Origin: Amycolatopsis palatopharyngis
GTDB taxonomy: Bacteria > Actinomycetota > Actinomycetes > Mycobacteriales > Pseudonocardiaceae
Reading direction: 5' to 3'
Assembly: GCF_003385185.1 (NCBI RefSeq)
Contig: NZ_PQHZ01000005.1
Location: forward strand, 124,001 to 188,000
DNA: 64,000 nt
Below, one piece after another: positions 49,064 through 58,103 of this stretch (its first letter is position 1; each line of letters starts with the position of its first letter). The notes below the pieces were generated by a model that was not told the DNA's origin, ran no database searches, and saw only the letters and a program-made list of their open reading frames with translations. The position numbers were made by a program, and so were the translations under genes.

Positions 49064-50134
49064 TCAGTGTCCACGGCAGTCCTCCTCGGTGTCGGCCAAG
49101 GCCACCGGCATCACCAGTGTCGTGAAGCTGCCCTGATCGGCCGAGCGGACGACCACGGGCTGCGCGTCACCCGCGATCTCCAGCAGCACGTCCGGACCCA
49201 CACCCGCCTCCACCGCAGGACTGAGAACCTCCGGGTCGAACGCCATGACCGGTGGCTCACCTTGACAGATGGCAGGCAAGGTCACGGAATCCTGTTCCCG
49301 CTGCACGACCAGCCGGTCCCCTTCCGCCCGAAGCAGCACGCGTCGCACTCCCTCGGCCATTGCGGCACACAACGCTGCCCGATCGACGATGATCCGGTAC
49401 GGCATCGCACCGAGACCCGAGATAATGTCGCGGTAAGCGGGAAACTCGCCGTCCACCACCGGCAGCGAGACCGATTCCGAGCCCGCCCGCAGCCACGCCT
49501 GTCCCGCGGTCAACTCCAACGCGACGTCTGCCGCACGCGCGGCCCAGGCGCCCAGTCGCGCCAACTCGGGCGCCGGGACCAGCAGCCTCGCCGGATCGCC
49601 GCGCAGGGAACCGGGCAGTAGTACCCGCATCGCCAGCCGGTAGCGGTCGGTGGCGACCAGCCGGACCTCGGCGTCGGCAAATTCGATCAGTACGCAGCCG
49701 AGTACCGGATAGCCCTCCCGGGCCGCGGCGGACGGCACCACCTGCCGTATCGCACTGGCCAGTTCGGGACCGCCGAGCACGGCCTCCACCTCCGGTACCG
49801 GCAGCGACCGAAGCAACTCCTCGACCGCGCCTCGGGCCACATCCACCTGCGCCCGCATCCGGCGCAGGTGCTCGCGCAACAAGGTGCGCGTGTCCTCAGG
49901 GGTTCCGTCCAGCACGACCTTCACCTCGGCCAACGGCAGCCCGGCCGCGCGCAGCCTGCGCAGCAGGATCCCCCTGGGCTCCTGGTACTCGCCGTAGTAG
50001 CGGTACCCGGTGTCCTGATCGACGCGTGCGGGCGCCAGGATCTCGCAGTCGTCATAGAAGCGCAGAGCGCTGGGAGTAAGCCCAACCCGGCGTGCGAAGG
50101 CTCCGATACTCAGTGCGGCGTCAGTCTCGTCCAT
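49064..50134 (-). CDS. MerR regulator fused to a DNA polymerase III beta-clamp-like domain
   Basis: 356 residues. The first 75 are a MerR winged helix (LSIGAFARRVGLTPSALRFYDDCEILAPARV), then a coiled-coil helix (to about 120), then two clamp-type domains (LASAIRQVVPSAAAREGYPVLGCVLIEFADAEVRLVATDRYRLAMR; ALCAAMAEGVRRVLLRAEGDRLVV). ATG 50134 lies 7 bases after the -10 of a MerR-type promoter. Clamp folds grip DNA or bind a DNA-pol motif; function of the fusion is unknown. Confidence 0.85.
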   Translation of the reverse strand: MDETDAALSIGAFARRVGLTPSALRFYDDCEILAPARVDQDTGYRYYGEYQEPRGILLRRLRAAGLPLAEVKVVLDGTPEDTRTLLREHLRRMRAQVDVARGAVEELLRSLPVPEVEAVLGGPELASAIRQVVPSAAAREGYPVLGCVLIEFADAEVRLVATDRYRLAMRVLLPGSLRGDPARLLVPAPELARLGAWAARAADVALELTAGQAWLRAGSESVSLPVVDGEFPAYRDIISGLGAMPYRIIVDRAALCAAMAEGVRRVLLRAEGDRLVVQREQDSVTLPAICQGEPPVMAFDPEVLSPAVEAGVGPDVLLEIAGDAQPVVVRSADQGSFTTLVMPVALADTEEDCRGH

Positions 50135-50141
50135 GGCCCTG

Positions 50142-50172
50142 ATTCTGGGCGTTCGAGTCACTTGAAGGTCAA
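50142..50172 (-). promoter_or_regulatory. MerR-type promoter with 19-bp spacer and dyad
   Basis: Minus strand: -35 TTGACC (50167-50172), 19 bases, -10 CAGAAT (50142-50147). The spacer has the dyad TTCAAGT-G-ACTCGAA (50152-50166; 6 of 7 pairs). Elongated spacer and dyad between -35 and -10 are hallmarks of MerR activation; so the fusion probably controls itself. Confidence 0.78.
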
Positions 50173-50200
50173 CTCTCGCCGGGCGCCGTCTCGCCCCGAC

Positions 50201-51247
50201 TCAGATCGAGATGGTGCTCACCGGCAGCGACGGATCGGCCGAAAGGTCCAGCGCGGACGGTCGCACTCCCGCGGCGAGTACGTGTGCGCCGAGCGCTGCG
50301 ATCATCGCTCCGTTGTCGGTGCACAACCTCGGTCGCGGCACCCGCAGTTCGATCCCCGCTTCAGCGCATCGCTGCGCGGCCAGTGTGGACAGTCGCGAGT
50401 TGGCGGCGACGCCACCGGAAATGACGAGCGTGCCGATCCCCGCCTCCCTGGCCGCTCGGATGGCCTTGGCTGTCAACACATCGGCGACGGCCTCCTGGAA
50501 CGACGCCGCGACGTCGTCGACCGGGACCGTCTCACCACGTCGCTCCGCACCCTCGACCCAACGTGCCACCGCGGTCTTGAGCCCGGAGAAGGAGAAGTCG
50601 AACGCCGCGTCCCTCGGTCCTGTCATTCCCCGGGGAAACGCGATCGCAGCCGGATCGCCTCGCCGTGCGGCCGCATCGATCGGCGGACCGCCGGGATACG
50701 GCAGGTCCAGCACCCTGGCCACCTTGTCGTAGGCCTCACCGGCGGCATCGTCCACAGTAGACCCGATCTCGGTGATCGTCGTAGCGACGTCGTCGACCCG
50801 CAGCAACTGGGTGTGTCCACCGGACACCAGCAGCGCCAAGCAGGGAGACGGCAACGGCCCATGCTGCAGGGTGTCCACCGCGATGTGCCCCGCGAGGTGG
50901 TTGACGCCGAACAGTGGCACGTCCAGCGCTGCCGCGTAGGCCTTGGCCGCCGCGACACCGACCAGGAGCGCACCCGCAAGCCCAGGTCCCGCGGTGACAG
51001 CGATCGCGTCCACATCGGACAGGGTCAGGCCCGCAGTGGCGAAGGCCCGCTCCGCGGTGGGGGTCATGGCCTCCAGGTGGGCGCGGCTGGCGACCTCAGG
51101 AACCACGCCGCCGAATCGAGCGTGCTGCTCCACACTGGACGCGACCTCGTCGGCGAGCAACTCGACCGTGCCGTCCTCGTGCAATCGCACAAGGCCGACT
51201 CCGGTTTCGTCGCAGGAACTCTCGATTCCCAGCACGATCCGCGACAT
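50201..51247 (-). CDS. tsaD: tRNA N6-threonylcarbamoyladenosine transferase TsaD
   Basis: 348 residues. ASKHA-fold: [10 protein letters not shown], metal-binding [36 protein letters not shown]. Makes t6A37 on ANN-reading tRNAs with TsaB and TsaE. Shares one base with rimI stop (TGATG). Confidence 0.98.
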   Translation of the reverse strand: MSRIVLGIESSCDETGVGLVRLHEDGTVELLADEVASSVEQHARFGGVVPEVASRAHLEAMTPTAERAFATAGLTLSDVDAIAVTAGPGLAGALLVGVAAAKAYAAALDVPLFGVNHLAGHIAVDTLQHGPLPSPCLALLVSGGHTQLLRVDDVATTITEIGSTVDDAAGEAYDKVARVLDLPYPGGPPIDAAARRGDPAAIAFPRGMTGPRDAAFDFSFSGLKTAVARWVEGAERRGETVPVDDVAASFQEAVADVLTAKAIRAAREAGIGTLVISGGVAANSRLSTLAAQRCAEAGIELRVPRPRLCTDNGAMIAALGAHVLAAGVRPSALDLSADPSLPVSTISI

Positions 51248-51729
51248 CAGGCCGTCGCCTCCCCTGGTTCAGCCACGCGCACCGGTGGTCGCTTCATCGT
51301 GTAGGCGTCGGCGCCAGACGGCTGGTAGTAGCGCTTGCGCAGGCCGATGCGCTCGAACCCGTGCCGCTCGTACAGGCCGATCGCGCGCTCGTTGTCCGTG
51401 CGTACCTCGAGGAAGACCGGCGCGGCGAGTTCGTCAGCCCGTTCCAGCACCGTGCGCAGCAGTGCGGTTCCGACGCCCATGCCCTGGAAAGCGGGGTCGA
51501 CGCCGATCGTGTGCAGGCTGGTTTCCTGGTCACCACGCGGCCCCAGGATCGCCAGGCCCGCATATCCGGCGAGCACGTCCTCGTCGGTCACGGCCGCGAC
51601 GTAGTAGGCGCCCGCGTCCAACTCCGAGTGGAAGGCGTGCGCGCTCCAGGGACTGTCACCAGGGAACAGCTGCTTCTCGAGCGCAACACATCGAGGAATA
51701 TGCTTGCGGCGCAGTGGTTCCAGTTTCAC
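51247..51729 (-). CDS. rimI: Ribosomal-protein-alanine N-acetyltransferase RimI
   Basis: 160 residues from GTG 51729, GNAT fold with acetyl-CoA loop [11 protein letters not shown] and [15 protein letters not shown]. Lies between tsaB and tsaD as in many actinobacteria; overlaps both. Acetylates S18 and other N-termini in relatives. Confidence 0.92.
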   Translation of the reverse strand: MKLEPLRRKHIPRCVALEKQLFPGDSPWSAHAFHSELDAGAYYVAAVTDEDVLAGYAGLAILGPRGDQETSLHTIGVDPAFQGMGVGTALLRTVLERADELAAPVFLEVRTDNERAIGLYERHGFERIGLRKRYYQPSGADAYTMKRPPVRVAEPGEATA

Positions 51730-52406
51730 TGGACTGTCACCCGCTTCCGTTGTCCCGGCTCCTGAGCGTCCGGCCTGCGCAGATACAATGGCGTGAGCGG
51801 GCCGGGAGCGGTTCCCGCGAGCAGGCCTTCACGCGCGGCACGCACGAGGCCCGCGACCGTGGGTGTGGCCGGTTCGAGCACGGCAGCGCCGAGCACCTCC
51901 CGGTAGAGTTCGGCACCCTGCCCAGCGGCCGAGGTCCCGGCCGGGAGCAGATCCGACACCTGGGCGGGACGGTCGACCGCGGGTCCCTCGGTCCTCGTCC
52001 CCGAGCCGTCGTATGCGGCCCAGTAGATCTCCTTGCGCCGCGCATCGGTGACGACGACGAACGGTGCTTCCGACCCATTGCTCACGACCTCGGCAGCGAT
52101 CGCGTCGAGACTGCACACGGGATACACCGGCAAGTTCAGGCTGTGGCCCAGCGCACCCGCGGTCGCCATCCCGGCACGCAGACCGGTGTAGGGCCCCGGC
52201 CCGATGCCGCAGGCGATGGCATCGAGGTCGCGCAGTCCGATCCCGGCCTCCGTGACGGCCTCGAGCACGTGTGGGGTGAGCAGTTCACCGTGCGCCCGCG
52301 CGTCGTGGGTGACCCGCGTACCCAGCACCGTGACCCTGGAAGGCTCCAGCGCGACCACTCCTGCTGTGACGGCGGGGGTCGCGGTGTCGATGGCGAGAAC
52401 AAGCAC
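51726..52406 (-). CDS. tsaB: t6A synthesis protein TsaB
   Basis: 226 residues. ASKHA fold with LAIDTATPAVTAGV and GIGPGPYTGLRAG. Scaffold partner of TsaD. GTG 52406 leaderless: TACGCT 52413-52418, 6 bases. Separated from tsaE by the malonate genes, an unusual break. Confidence 0.95.
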   Translation of the reverse strand: MLVLAIDTATPAVTAGVVALEPSRVTVLGTRVTHDARAHGELLTPHVLEAVTEAGIGLRDLDAIACGIGPGPYTGLRAGMATAGALGHSLNLPVYPVCSLDAIAAEVVSNGSEAPFVVVTDARRKEIYWAAYDGSGTRTEGPAVDRPAQVSDLLPAGTSAAGQGAELYREVLGAAVLEPATPTVAGLVRAAREGLLAGTAPGPLTPLYLRRPDAQEPGQRKRVTVQ

Positions 52407-52451
52407 GTGACGAGCGTACGACCACCGTTTTCCCCGGCCGCACGCGACCGG

Positions 52452-53198
52452 TCAGGATCGGTCAGGCAGCTCGGGGCCGGCCGGTGACGACTCCGGTTCC
52501 TCGTCCGGATTCCAGCTGAGCAGCCGGACCTTCGCCACGGTCTGCACGTGTCTGCGCATCGCGGCCGCCGCTGCCTTCGCGTCGCCGAGGCTGATCGCAT
52601 CGAAGATCCGCTGATGCTGCGCGAGGGATCGTTTCGGCCTGCCGGGCTGGCGCAGGGACTCCGTGCGGCTCTCGGTGATCTGCTCGGCGATCGTCCGCAT
52701 GAACTCCGCGAGCAGCGAGCTGTGCGCGGCGGCCGTCACCGCGGCGTGGAACCGCCGATCGCCCTCGACACCGGACTCCCCCGCGTCGACCTCGTCGCGC
52801 ATATGGGCCAGCGCGGCCTCCATGTCGTCGAGGTCGCCCTTCGTCCGCCGCTGCGCGGCCAGTTCGGCGAGCTTCGTCTCCATGGCCTCGCGGGCTTCCA
52901 GCACGTCGGGCAGCCGCCTGCGCCGCTCGACGAGCTGTTCCACCGGCTCGGGGTCGAGCGTGTCGCGCACCAGGTAGGTGCCACCGCCGTGTCGTACCTC
53001 GACGAAGCCCTGCACCTCGAGAACCACGATCGCCTGCTTTACCGAGGCCCGGCTGACGCCCAGCCGCTGAGCCAGTTCCCGCTCCGGCGGAAGCCGGTCG
53101 CCCACACCGAGCCTGCCGTCGGAAACGTAGTCCCGAAGCCGCTCCAGTACCTGCTCGTACAGGCGAGGGCGAGCCATCGGCCGCAGGGCGTCGGACAC
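52452..53198 (-). CDS. matR: GntR/FadR-type regulator of malonate genes (MatR-like)
   Basis: 248 residues. HTH (YEQVLERLRDYVSDGRLGVGDRLPPERELAQRLGVSRASVKQAIVVLEVQG) plus FadR-type FCD helical ligand domain (metal-type His in HAAVTAAAHSSLLAEF). Divergent from the transporter-synthetase-carboxyltransferase operon. Ligand probably malonate or malonyl-CoA. Confidence 0.87.
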   Translation of the reverse strand: MSDALRPMARPRLYEQVLERLRDYVSDGRLGVGDRLPPERELAQRLGVSRASVKQAIVVLEVQGFVEVRHGGGTYLVRDTLDPEPVEQLVERRRRLPDVLEAREAMETKLAELAAQRRTKGDLDDMEAALAHMRDEVDAGESGVEGDRRFHAAVTAAAHSSLLAEFMRTIAEQITESRTESLRQPGRPKRSLAQHQRIFDAISLGDAKAAAAAMRRHVQTVAKVRLLSWNPDEEPESSPAGPELPDRS

Positions 53199-53268
53199 GG
53201 TTCCCCCTCGTTGATCGCCCGAATCGTCCTCGCAGGATAACAGCCGGTGAGCAGCTCGAAGCGGCGCA

Positions 53269-53336
53269 GTGGCTCAGCCAATTTGCCACTTGGCTCTTGA
53301 CACTGTGAACCACAGCACCGCAAAGTGGTTCAGCCA
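53269..53336. promoter_or_regulatory. Promoter and operators of the malonate operon
   Basis: TTGACA at 53297-53302, then 18 bases, then CAAAGT at 53321-53326. GTGGYTCAGCCA occurs twice (53269-53280 and 53325-53336), each with a TGGYT-C-AGCCA dyad; one is upstream of -35, the other overlaps the -10. Spacing and dyads suit a GntR repressor. Confidence 0.62.
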
Positions 53337-53417
53337 CTAGGCCAGTGTCATCCGTACCACTGGCCCCTACCGCCCGATCCGACCGCTGCCGGTGCGGCAC
53401 CCAACGACGGGAGCCCG

Positions 53418-54716
53418 ATGTCCGCCGAACTGATCTCCATCCTTGTTCTCGTGGTCGTGTTCGTCATCGCGACCACCAAGTCGATCAACATGGGCGCGCT
53501 GGCCTTCGCGGCCGCGTTCGCCGTCGGCACCCTTGCGGGTGAAATGGACGCCGACGCGATCTTCGCCGGCTTCCCGGCCGACCTGTTCGTGGTGCTGGTC
53601 GGGGTGACGTTCCTGTTCGCCATCGCGAGATCCAACGGGACAACGGACTGGCTGGTACACGCGGCGATCCGTCTCGTCGGAGGGCGGCTGGCGCTGATCC
53701 CCTGGGTCATGTTCGGCATCAGCGCCACACTCACCGCGATCGGGGCGGTGAGCCCCGCAGCCGTGGCGATCGTCGCCCCCATCGCGCTCGGGTTCGCCGC
53801 CCGTTACGGCATCCACCCGCTGCTCATGGGCGCGATGGTCGTGCACGGTGCGCAGGCGGGCGGCTTCTCCCCGATCAGCATCTACGGCTCGATCGTCAAC
53901 GGCATCGTCGAGCGTGAGGGGCTGCCCGGCAGCGAACTCGTCCTGTTCGGCGCGAGCTTCGCGGTGAACCTGGTGATCGCCGCGGTGGTGTTCGTGGTCT
54001 TCGGCGGCCTGCGGCTCAGCCGCGAGAACGCCCTCACGGACGGATCGACGCCGGACGTGATCGGCGCGGGTGGCCCCGGAGCAGCCACCGCGACCTCGGT
54101 GCTACCCCAAACTCCTCGCCTGAACCCGGCGCGGATCGCGACCCTGCTCAGTCTTGCCGTCCTGGTCGTCGCGACCCTGGTGTTCGACCTCGATGTCGGG
54201 CTCACCGCGATTTCGCTGGCCGTGCTGCTCAGCGTGTTCTGGTCCGAGAGCAGCCGCAAGGCGGTCACCGAGATCACCTGGCCCACGGTGCTGCTGATCT
54301 GCGGAGTGCTCACGTACGTGGGGGTCCTGCAGGAACTGGGCACCATCGACTATGCGGGCAACGCGGTCGGCAACGTGGCCATCCCACTGCTGGCGGCCGT
54401 GTTGCTCTGCTACATCGGCGCGATCGTGTCCGCGTTCGCCTCCTCGGTCGGCATCATGGGCGCGCTGATTCCACTGGCCGTGCCGTTCCTCGAGCAGGGC
54501 ACCATCGGGCCGATCGGCATGATCGTCGGTCTTGCGGTCGCCTCCACCGTCGTGGACGTGAGCCCGTTCAGCACCAACGGCGCACTGGTGCTCGCCAACG
54601 CGACCGAGGTGGATCGCGATCGGTTCTTCCGGCAGCTGATGGTTTACGGCGGCATCATTGTCGCGGCGATGCCCGCCGTGGTGTGGCTGATCATGATCGT
54701 GCCGGGTTTCGGCTGA
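53418..54716 (+). CDS. matC: Malonate/dicarboxylate transporter, MatC type
   Basis: 432 residues with about 12 helices in two halves; GGFSPISIYGSIVNG and STVVDVSPFSTNGALVLAN are the paired re-entrant motifs of this ion-transporter superfamily. GGGAG is 4 bases before ATG 53418. Likely imports malonate for MatB. Confidence 0.9.
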   Translation: MSAELISILVLVVVFVIATTKSINMGALAFAAAFAVGTLAGEMDADAIFAGFPADLFVVLVGVTFLFAIARSNGTTDWLVHAAIRLVGGRLALIPWVMFGISATLTAIGAVSPAAVAIVAPIALGFAARYGIHPLLMGAMVVHGAQAGGFSPISIYGSIVNGIVEREGLPGSELVLFGASFAVNLVIAAVVFVVFGGLRLSRENALTDGSTPDVIGAGGPGAATATSVLPQTPRLNPARIATLLSLAVLVVATLVFDLDVGLTAISLAVLLSVFWSESSRKAVTEITWPTVLLICGVLTYVGVLQELGTIDYAGNAVGNVAIPLLAAVLLCYIGAIVSAFASSVGIMGALIPLAVPFLEQGTIGPIGMIVGLAVASTVVDVSPFSTNGALVLANATEVDRDRFFRQLMVYGGIIVAAMPAVVWLIMIVPGFG

Positions 54717-54740
54717 GAACGACGAGGAGAAGGAGTTCGG

Positions 54741-56198
54741 GTGAGCGAGTTGTTCCCGGCACTACAGGAAAAGTCGGCGCAGGCCAGGCAGGCCCTGCGG
54801 TTCGGCGACCGCGCACTGACCTACGCCGAACTGGGCGACGTGGCCGGAACGCTGGCGCGCGAGTTGCGGACACTGCGAGGGCAGGGCGGGTCGCCGGTGC
54901 GGGTCGCGGTCTGGGCCACGGCCACGATCGAGACGAGCGTCGCGGTGGTGGCCGCCCTGCTGGCCGGGGTGCCGGCCGTACCGATCAACCCGAAGATCGG
55001 CGAGCGCGAACTCGCCCACATCATCGCCGACAGCAGCCCTGCTCTCGTGCTCGCCGAACCCGGCACTGAGCTGCCAGCCGGCCTGCGTGATCTACCGCGC
55101 AAGGACGTGAACCTCACCGGCGAGTCCGGTGTGCTGCCGGAAGAGCCCGGCCCCGAGTCGCCGGCGCTGATCGTCTACACCTCCGGTACCACCGGCCCAC
55201 CGAAGGGCGTGGTGCTGCCCCGAAGGGCGATCGCCGAGACCCTCGACGCACTGGAGGACGCGTGGCAGTGGAGCGCCGAGGACGTGCTCGTGCACGCCCT
55301 GCCGCTGTTCCACGTGCACGGGCTGATCCTCGGCGTGCTCGGTCCGTTGCGCCGGGGTGGGCAGGTGCGCCACCTCGGCCGCTTCGCCACCGCGCCGCTT
55401 ACCGAGGAGTTGGCGAACGGCGCCACGATGATGTTCGGCGTGCCGACGATGTACCACCGCATCGCCGCCGAGGTGCAGGACGATTCGGCACTGCGTAACG
55501 CGCTCGCGGGCGCACGACTGCTGGTATCCGGTTCGGCCGCCCTGCCCGTGCACGACCACGAGCGGATCACAGCCGCCACCGGACAGCAGGTGGTGGAGCG
55601 GTACGGCATGACCGAGACGCTGATGAACACCAGCGTGCGCGCGGACGGGGAACGCAGGCCGGGGACGGTCGGCGTGCCGCTGCGCGGTGTCGAGGTGCGC
55701 CTCGTGGAGGAGAACGGGACGCCGATCGAGGACAGCGACGGGGAGACCGTCGGCGAGATCCAGGTGCGCGGGGCCAATCTGTTCACCGAGTACCTCAATC
55801 GCCCGGATGCCACCGCGGAGGCGTTCGTGGACGGCTGGTTCCGGACCGGCGACATGGCCATCAGGGATACCGACGGCTACGTGCGCATCGTCGGGCGCAA
55901 GGCAACCGACCTGATCAAGAGCGGTGGCTACAAGATCGGCGCAGGCGAGATCGAGAACGCGCTGCTGGAGCATCCCGGCGTGGCCGAGGCGGCGGTGACC
56001 GGCGAACCGGATCCCGACCTGGGTGAGCGGATCGTCGCCTGGATCGTTTCGTCCGCACCACGGCCGGACGAGCAGGAACTGGCCGACCATGTGTCCCGGC
56101 TACTGGCGCCGCACAAGCGACCGAGGGTCGTGCACTATGTGGACGCCTTGCCGCGCAACGACATGGGCAAGGTGCTGAAGCGAGCCCTGCATGCCTGA
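54741..56198 (+). CDS. matB: Malonyl-CoA synthetase MatB
   Basis: 485 residues from GTG 54741 (GAAGGAG 6 bases before). ANL enzyme: YTSGTTGPPKGVVLPRR, HVHGLILG, ERYGMTETLM, GWFRTGDMA, GRKATDLIKSGGYKIGAGEIE, and NDMGKVLK with catalytic Lys. Makes malonyl-CoA from malonate, ATP and CoA. Confidence 0.94.
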   Translation: MSELFPALQEKSAQARQALRFGDRALTYAELGDVAGTLARELRTLRGQGGSPVRVAVWATATIETSVAVVAALLAGVPAVPINPKIGERELAHIIADSSPALVLAEPGTELPAGLRDLPRKDVNLTGESGVLPEEPGPESPALIVYTSGTTGPPKGVVLPRRAIAETLDALEDAWQWSAEDVLVHALPLFHVHGLILGVLGPLRRGGQVRHLGRFATAPLTEELANGATMMFGVPTMYHRIAAEVQDDSALRNALAGARLLVSGSAALPVHDHERITAATGQQVVERYGMTETLMNTSVRADGERRPGTVGVPLRGVEVRLVEENGTPIEDSDGETVGEIQVRGANLFTEYLNRPDATAEAFVDGWFRTGDMAIRDTDGYVRIVGRKATDLIKSGGYKIGAGEIENALLEHPGVAEAAVTGEPDPDLGERIVAWIVSSAPRPDEQELADHVSRLLAPHKRPRVVHYVDALPRNDMGKVLKRALHA

Positions 56199-57546
56199 CC
56201 GAAAGCCCGCGCGGAAGCTGATCGGGGAACTCGCGGACAGCTTCACCGAACTCCCGTTCCTGGACCGGACCTCCACCGAGGCCGACGGCCCGATCGGCTG
56301 GGCCGGCTACGACGAGGCCCGCCTGCGCGCGGCAGAACGCACGGGCGAGGACGAGTCCGTCGTGTGCGGAACCGGCGACGTCGGCGGTGTCACGGCGTTG
56401 CTGGTGGTGTTCGAGTTCGGGTTCCTCGGCGGTTCGCTCGGCAGGCGGACCGGTGCTCGCATCGACGCGGCGTTCGATCACGCGGTGCGGCAGGGGCTGC
56501 CGGTGGTCACGGCGGTGGCGACCGGCGGCAGCCGGATGCAGGAAGGGATGGCCGCGCTCGCCCAGTTGCAGCGGATCGCCGCGGCCGCCGCGCGGGTTCG
56601 GACGGCGGGACTGCCGCAGGTGGCCGTGTTGCGGGATCCGACGACGGGGGGCGGCTGGGCCACGCTCGGCGCCGGTGCCGATGTCACGCTGGCGGTACCG
56701 GGAGCACAGGTCGGATTCGCGGGTTCGCGGGTCCGCCCGGCCGGCGACGACGACGCTGTGGCCGCCTACACCGCCGAGGGCCAGTTCGCCGGCGGGCACG
56801 TCGACCGGCTCGTCTCCCCGGAGAACCTGCCGGGAACCCTGGCGAGTTGGCTGCGTCTGCTGACCGCGCGCCGGGGCGGGGCCCCTGACCTGCCCCGGGC
56901 ACTCGGGGTCAGGACTGAGCCCGAGTCCGGATGGGCCGCGGTGCGGGCGGCGAGGGCGGAGCAGCGCCCGCGTGCCGGGGCCTATCTCGACGACTACTTC
57001 GATCACAGGGAGGACATCAGCGGTGACCGCTGCGGCGGCGGGGTGGATCAGACGGTGGCGTGCGGATTCGGCAGCCGTGCAGGTCAGGTGATCGCTTACG
57101 CGGCGCAGTGTGGCACCGCGACCACCGCGCCCGGATTTCGCACGGCGGCGCGGCTGATCCGGCTCGCCGACCGCCTCGGCATCCCGGTGCTCACCCTGGT
57201 GGACACGCCCGGTGCGGCGAACGACGCTGCCGCGGAGCGTGCCGGGGTCGGCGGGGCGATCGCGGAGGTGTTCGCGGCGGTGGCGTCAGCGCGGGTCCCG
57301 GTGTCAACGCTGGTGATCGGTGAGGGCGGCTCGGGGGGCGCGCTGGCCTTCGCCGCGGCAGGACGTACGTGGATGACGCCGGACAGCTACTTCTCGGTGA
57401 CCTCTCCGGAGGCGGCGGCCTCCATCCTGAAGCGGGACCCCGGCGAGGTTCCCGCCACCGCCGACCAGCTCCGCCTGCGCCCCACGGACGTAGTAGCCCT
57501 GGGCGTAGCCGAAGGCATCGTCCCCCACGCCGTGACCTGCACTTAG
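56191..57546 (+). CDS. Fused carboxyltransferase, candidate malonyl-CoA decarboxylase
   Basis: 451 residues, overlaps matB by 8 bases. Two crotonase-like carboxyltransferase halves: beta-like (FEFGFLGGSLGRRTGARID...TGGSRMQEGMAALAQL) and alpha-like (TLVDTPGAANDAAAERAGVGGAIAEV...GEGGSGGALAFAAAG). No N-terminal zinc finger of AccD; no biotin carboxylase or carrier gene nearby. MdcD/MdcE of malonate decarboxylase are the closest analogy. The stop lies in a palindromic repeat. Confidence 0.82.
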   Translation: MPDRKPARKLIGELADSFTELPFLDRTSTEADGPIGWAGYDEARLRAAERTGEDESVVCGTGDVGGVTALLVVFEFGFLGGSLGRRTGARIDAAFDHAVRQGLPVVTAVATGGSRMQEGMAALAQLQRIAAAAARVRTAGLPQVAVLRDPTTGGGWATLGAGADVTLAVPGAQVGFAGSRVRPAGDDDAVAAYTAEGQFAGGHVDRLVSPENLPGTLASWLRLLTARRGGAPDLPRALGVRTEPESGWAAVRAARAEQRPRAGAYLDDYFDHREDISGDRCGGGVDQTVACGFGSRAGQVIAYAAQCGTATTAPGFRTAARLIRLADRLGIPVLTLVDTPGAANDAAAERAGVGGAIAEVFAAVASARVPVSTLVIGEGGSGGALAFAAAGRTWMTPDSYFSVTSPEAAASILKRDPGEVPATADQLRLRPTDVVALGVAEGIVPHAVTCT

Positions 57547-57558
57547 CGGGCTAAGTGT
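57539..57558. repeat. Palindromic repeat, TTAGC-GG-GCTAA family, copy 5
   Basis: GCACTTAGC-GG-GCTAAGTGT. The carboxyltransferase TAG stop is part of the left arm. Confidence 0.82.
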
Positions 57559-57604
57559 CGTCCCCCGCCGAGCCGCACCCTCCGGCGCGGCTCCAGGCCC
57601 CTGT

Positions 57605-57630
57605 AGTGCACTTAGCGGGCTAAGTGCAGT
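57605..57630. repeat. Palindromic repeat, TTAGC-GG-GCTAA family, copy 6
   Basis: AGTGCACTTAGC-GG-GCTAAGTGCAGT, one mismatch. On the minus strand it encodes the C-terminal His-Leu-Ala-Arg and the TAA stop of tsaE. Confidence 0.85.
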
Positions 57631-58103
57631 TCTGGGACCCGCTCGGACCAGGTGCCGTGCGGTTCGAGGGTGAGGGTGCGGGTCTCGTCGTCGCTGTCGG
57701 GGCGGCGGTCGAGGCGGACGACCAGGTAGTCCGCCGACAACCGCTCCGCGGAGCCCTCGCCCCACTCCACCACGACGGCGGACCGCTCGAGGTCGGCATC
57801 GAGATCGAGATCGTCGAGTTCCGTGAGGTCCCCGCCGAGACGGTAGGCGTCCACGTGCACCAGCGGTACGCCTGCGCCGTCCTCCCCCATCCCGGCCGGA
57901 TGCACCCGCGCCAGGACGAACGTCGGCGAGCTGACCCTGCCCCGAACGCCGAGGCCCTCGGCGATACCTCGCGTCAGTGTCGTCTTACCCGCACCGAGCG
58001 GACCGGCCAGCAGCACGAGGTCACCAGGGCGCAGACGGGCACCGAGTGCGCGACCGAACGCCATCGTGTCCTCGGCGGTCGCCAGTTCCATGTTCACCAT
58101 CGC
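57612..58103 (-). CDS. tsaE: t6A synthesis ATPase TsaE
   Basis: 163 residues. P-loop AGPLGAGKTTLTRGIAEGLG, Switch-like RVSSPTF, VHVDAYRL, VVVEWGEG. Drives the TsaB-TsaD cycle. ATG 58103 or ATG 58094 (same frame); AGGTGG precedes the former. Overlaps hydrolase end. Confidence 0.93.
   Translation of the reverse strand, partial: AMVNMELATAEDTMAFGRALGARLRPGDLVLLAGPLGAGKTTLTRGIAEGLGVRGRVSSPTFVLARVHPAGMGEDGAGVPLVHVDAYRLGGDLTELDDLDLDADLERSAVVVEWGEGSAERLSADYLVVRLDRRPDSDDETRTLTLEPHGTWSERVPELHLAR

Noticed and set aside
48878..49621. Plus-strand frame starting in the large palindrome
   Set aside because: Antisense to the MerR-clamp gene; its start exists only because of the palindrome.
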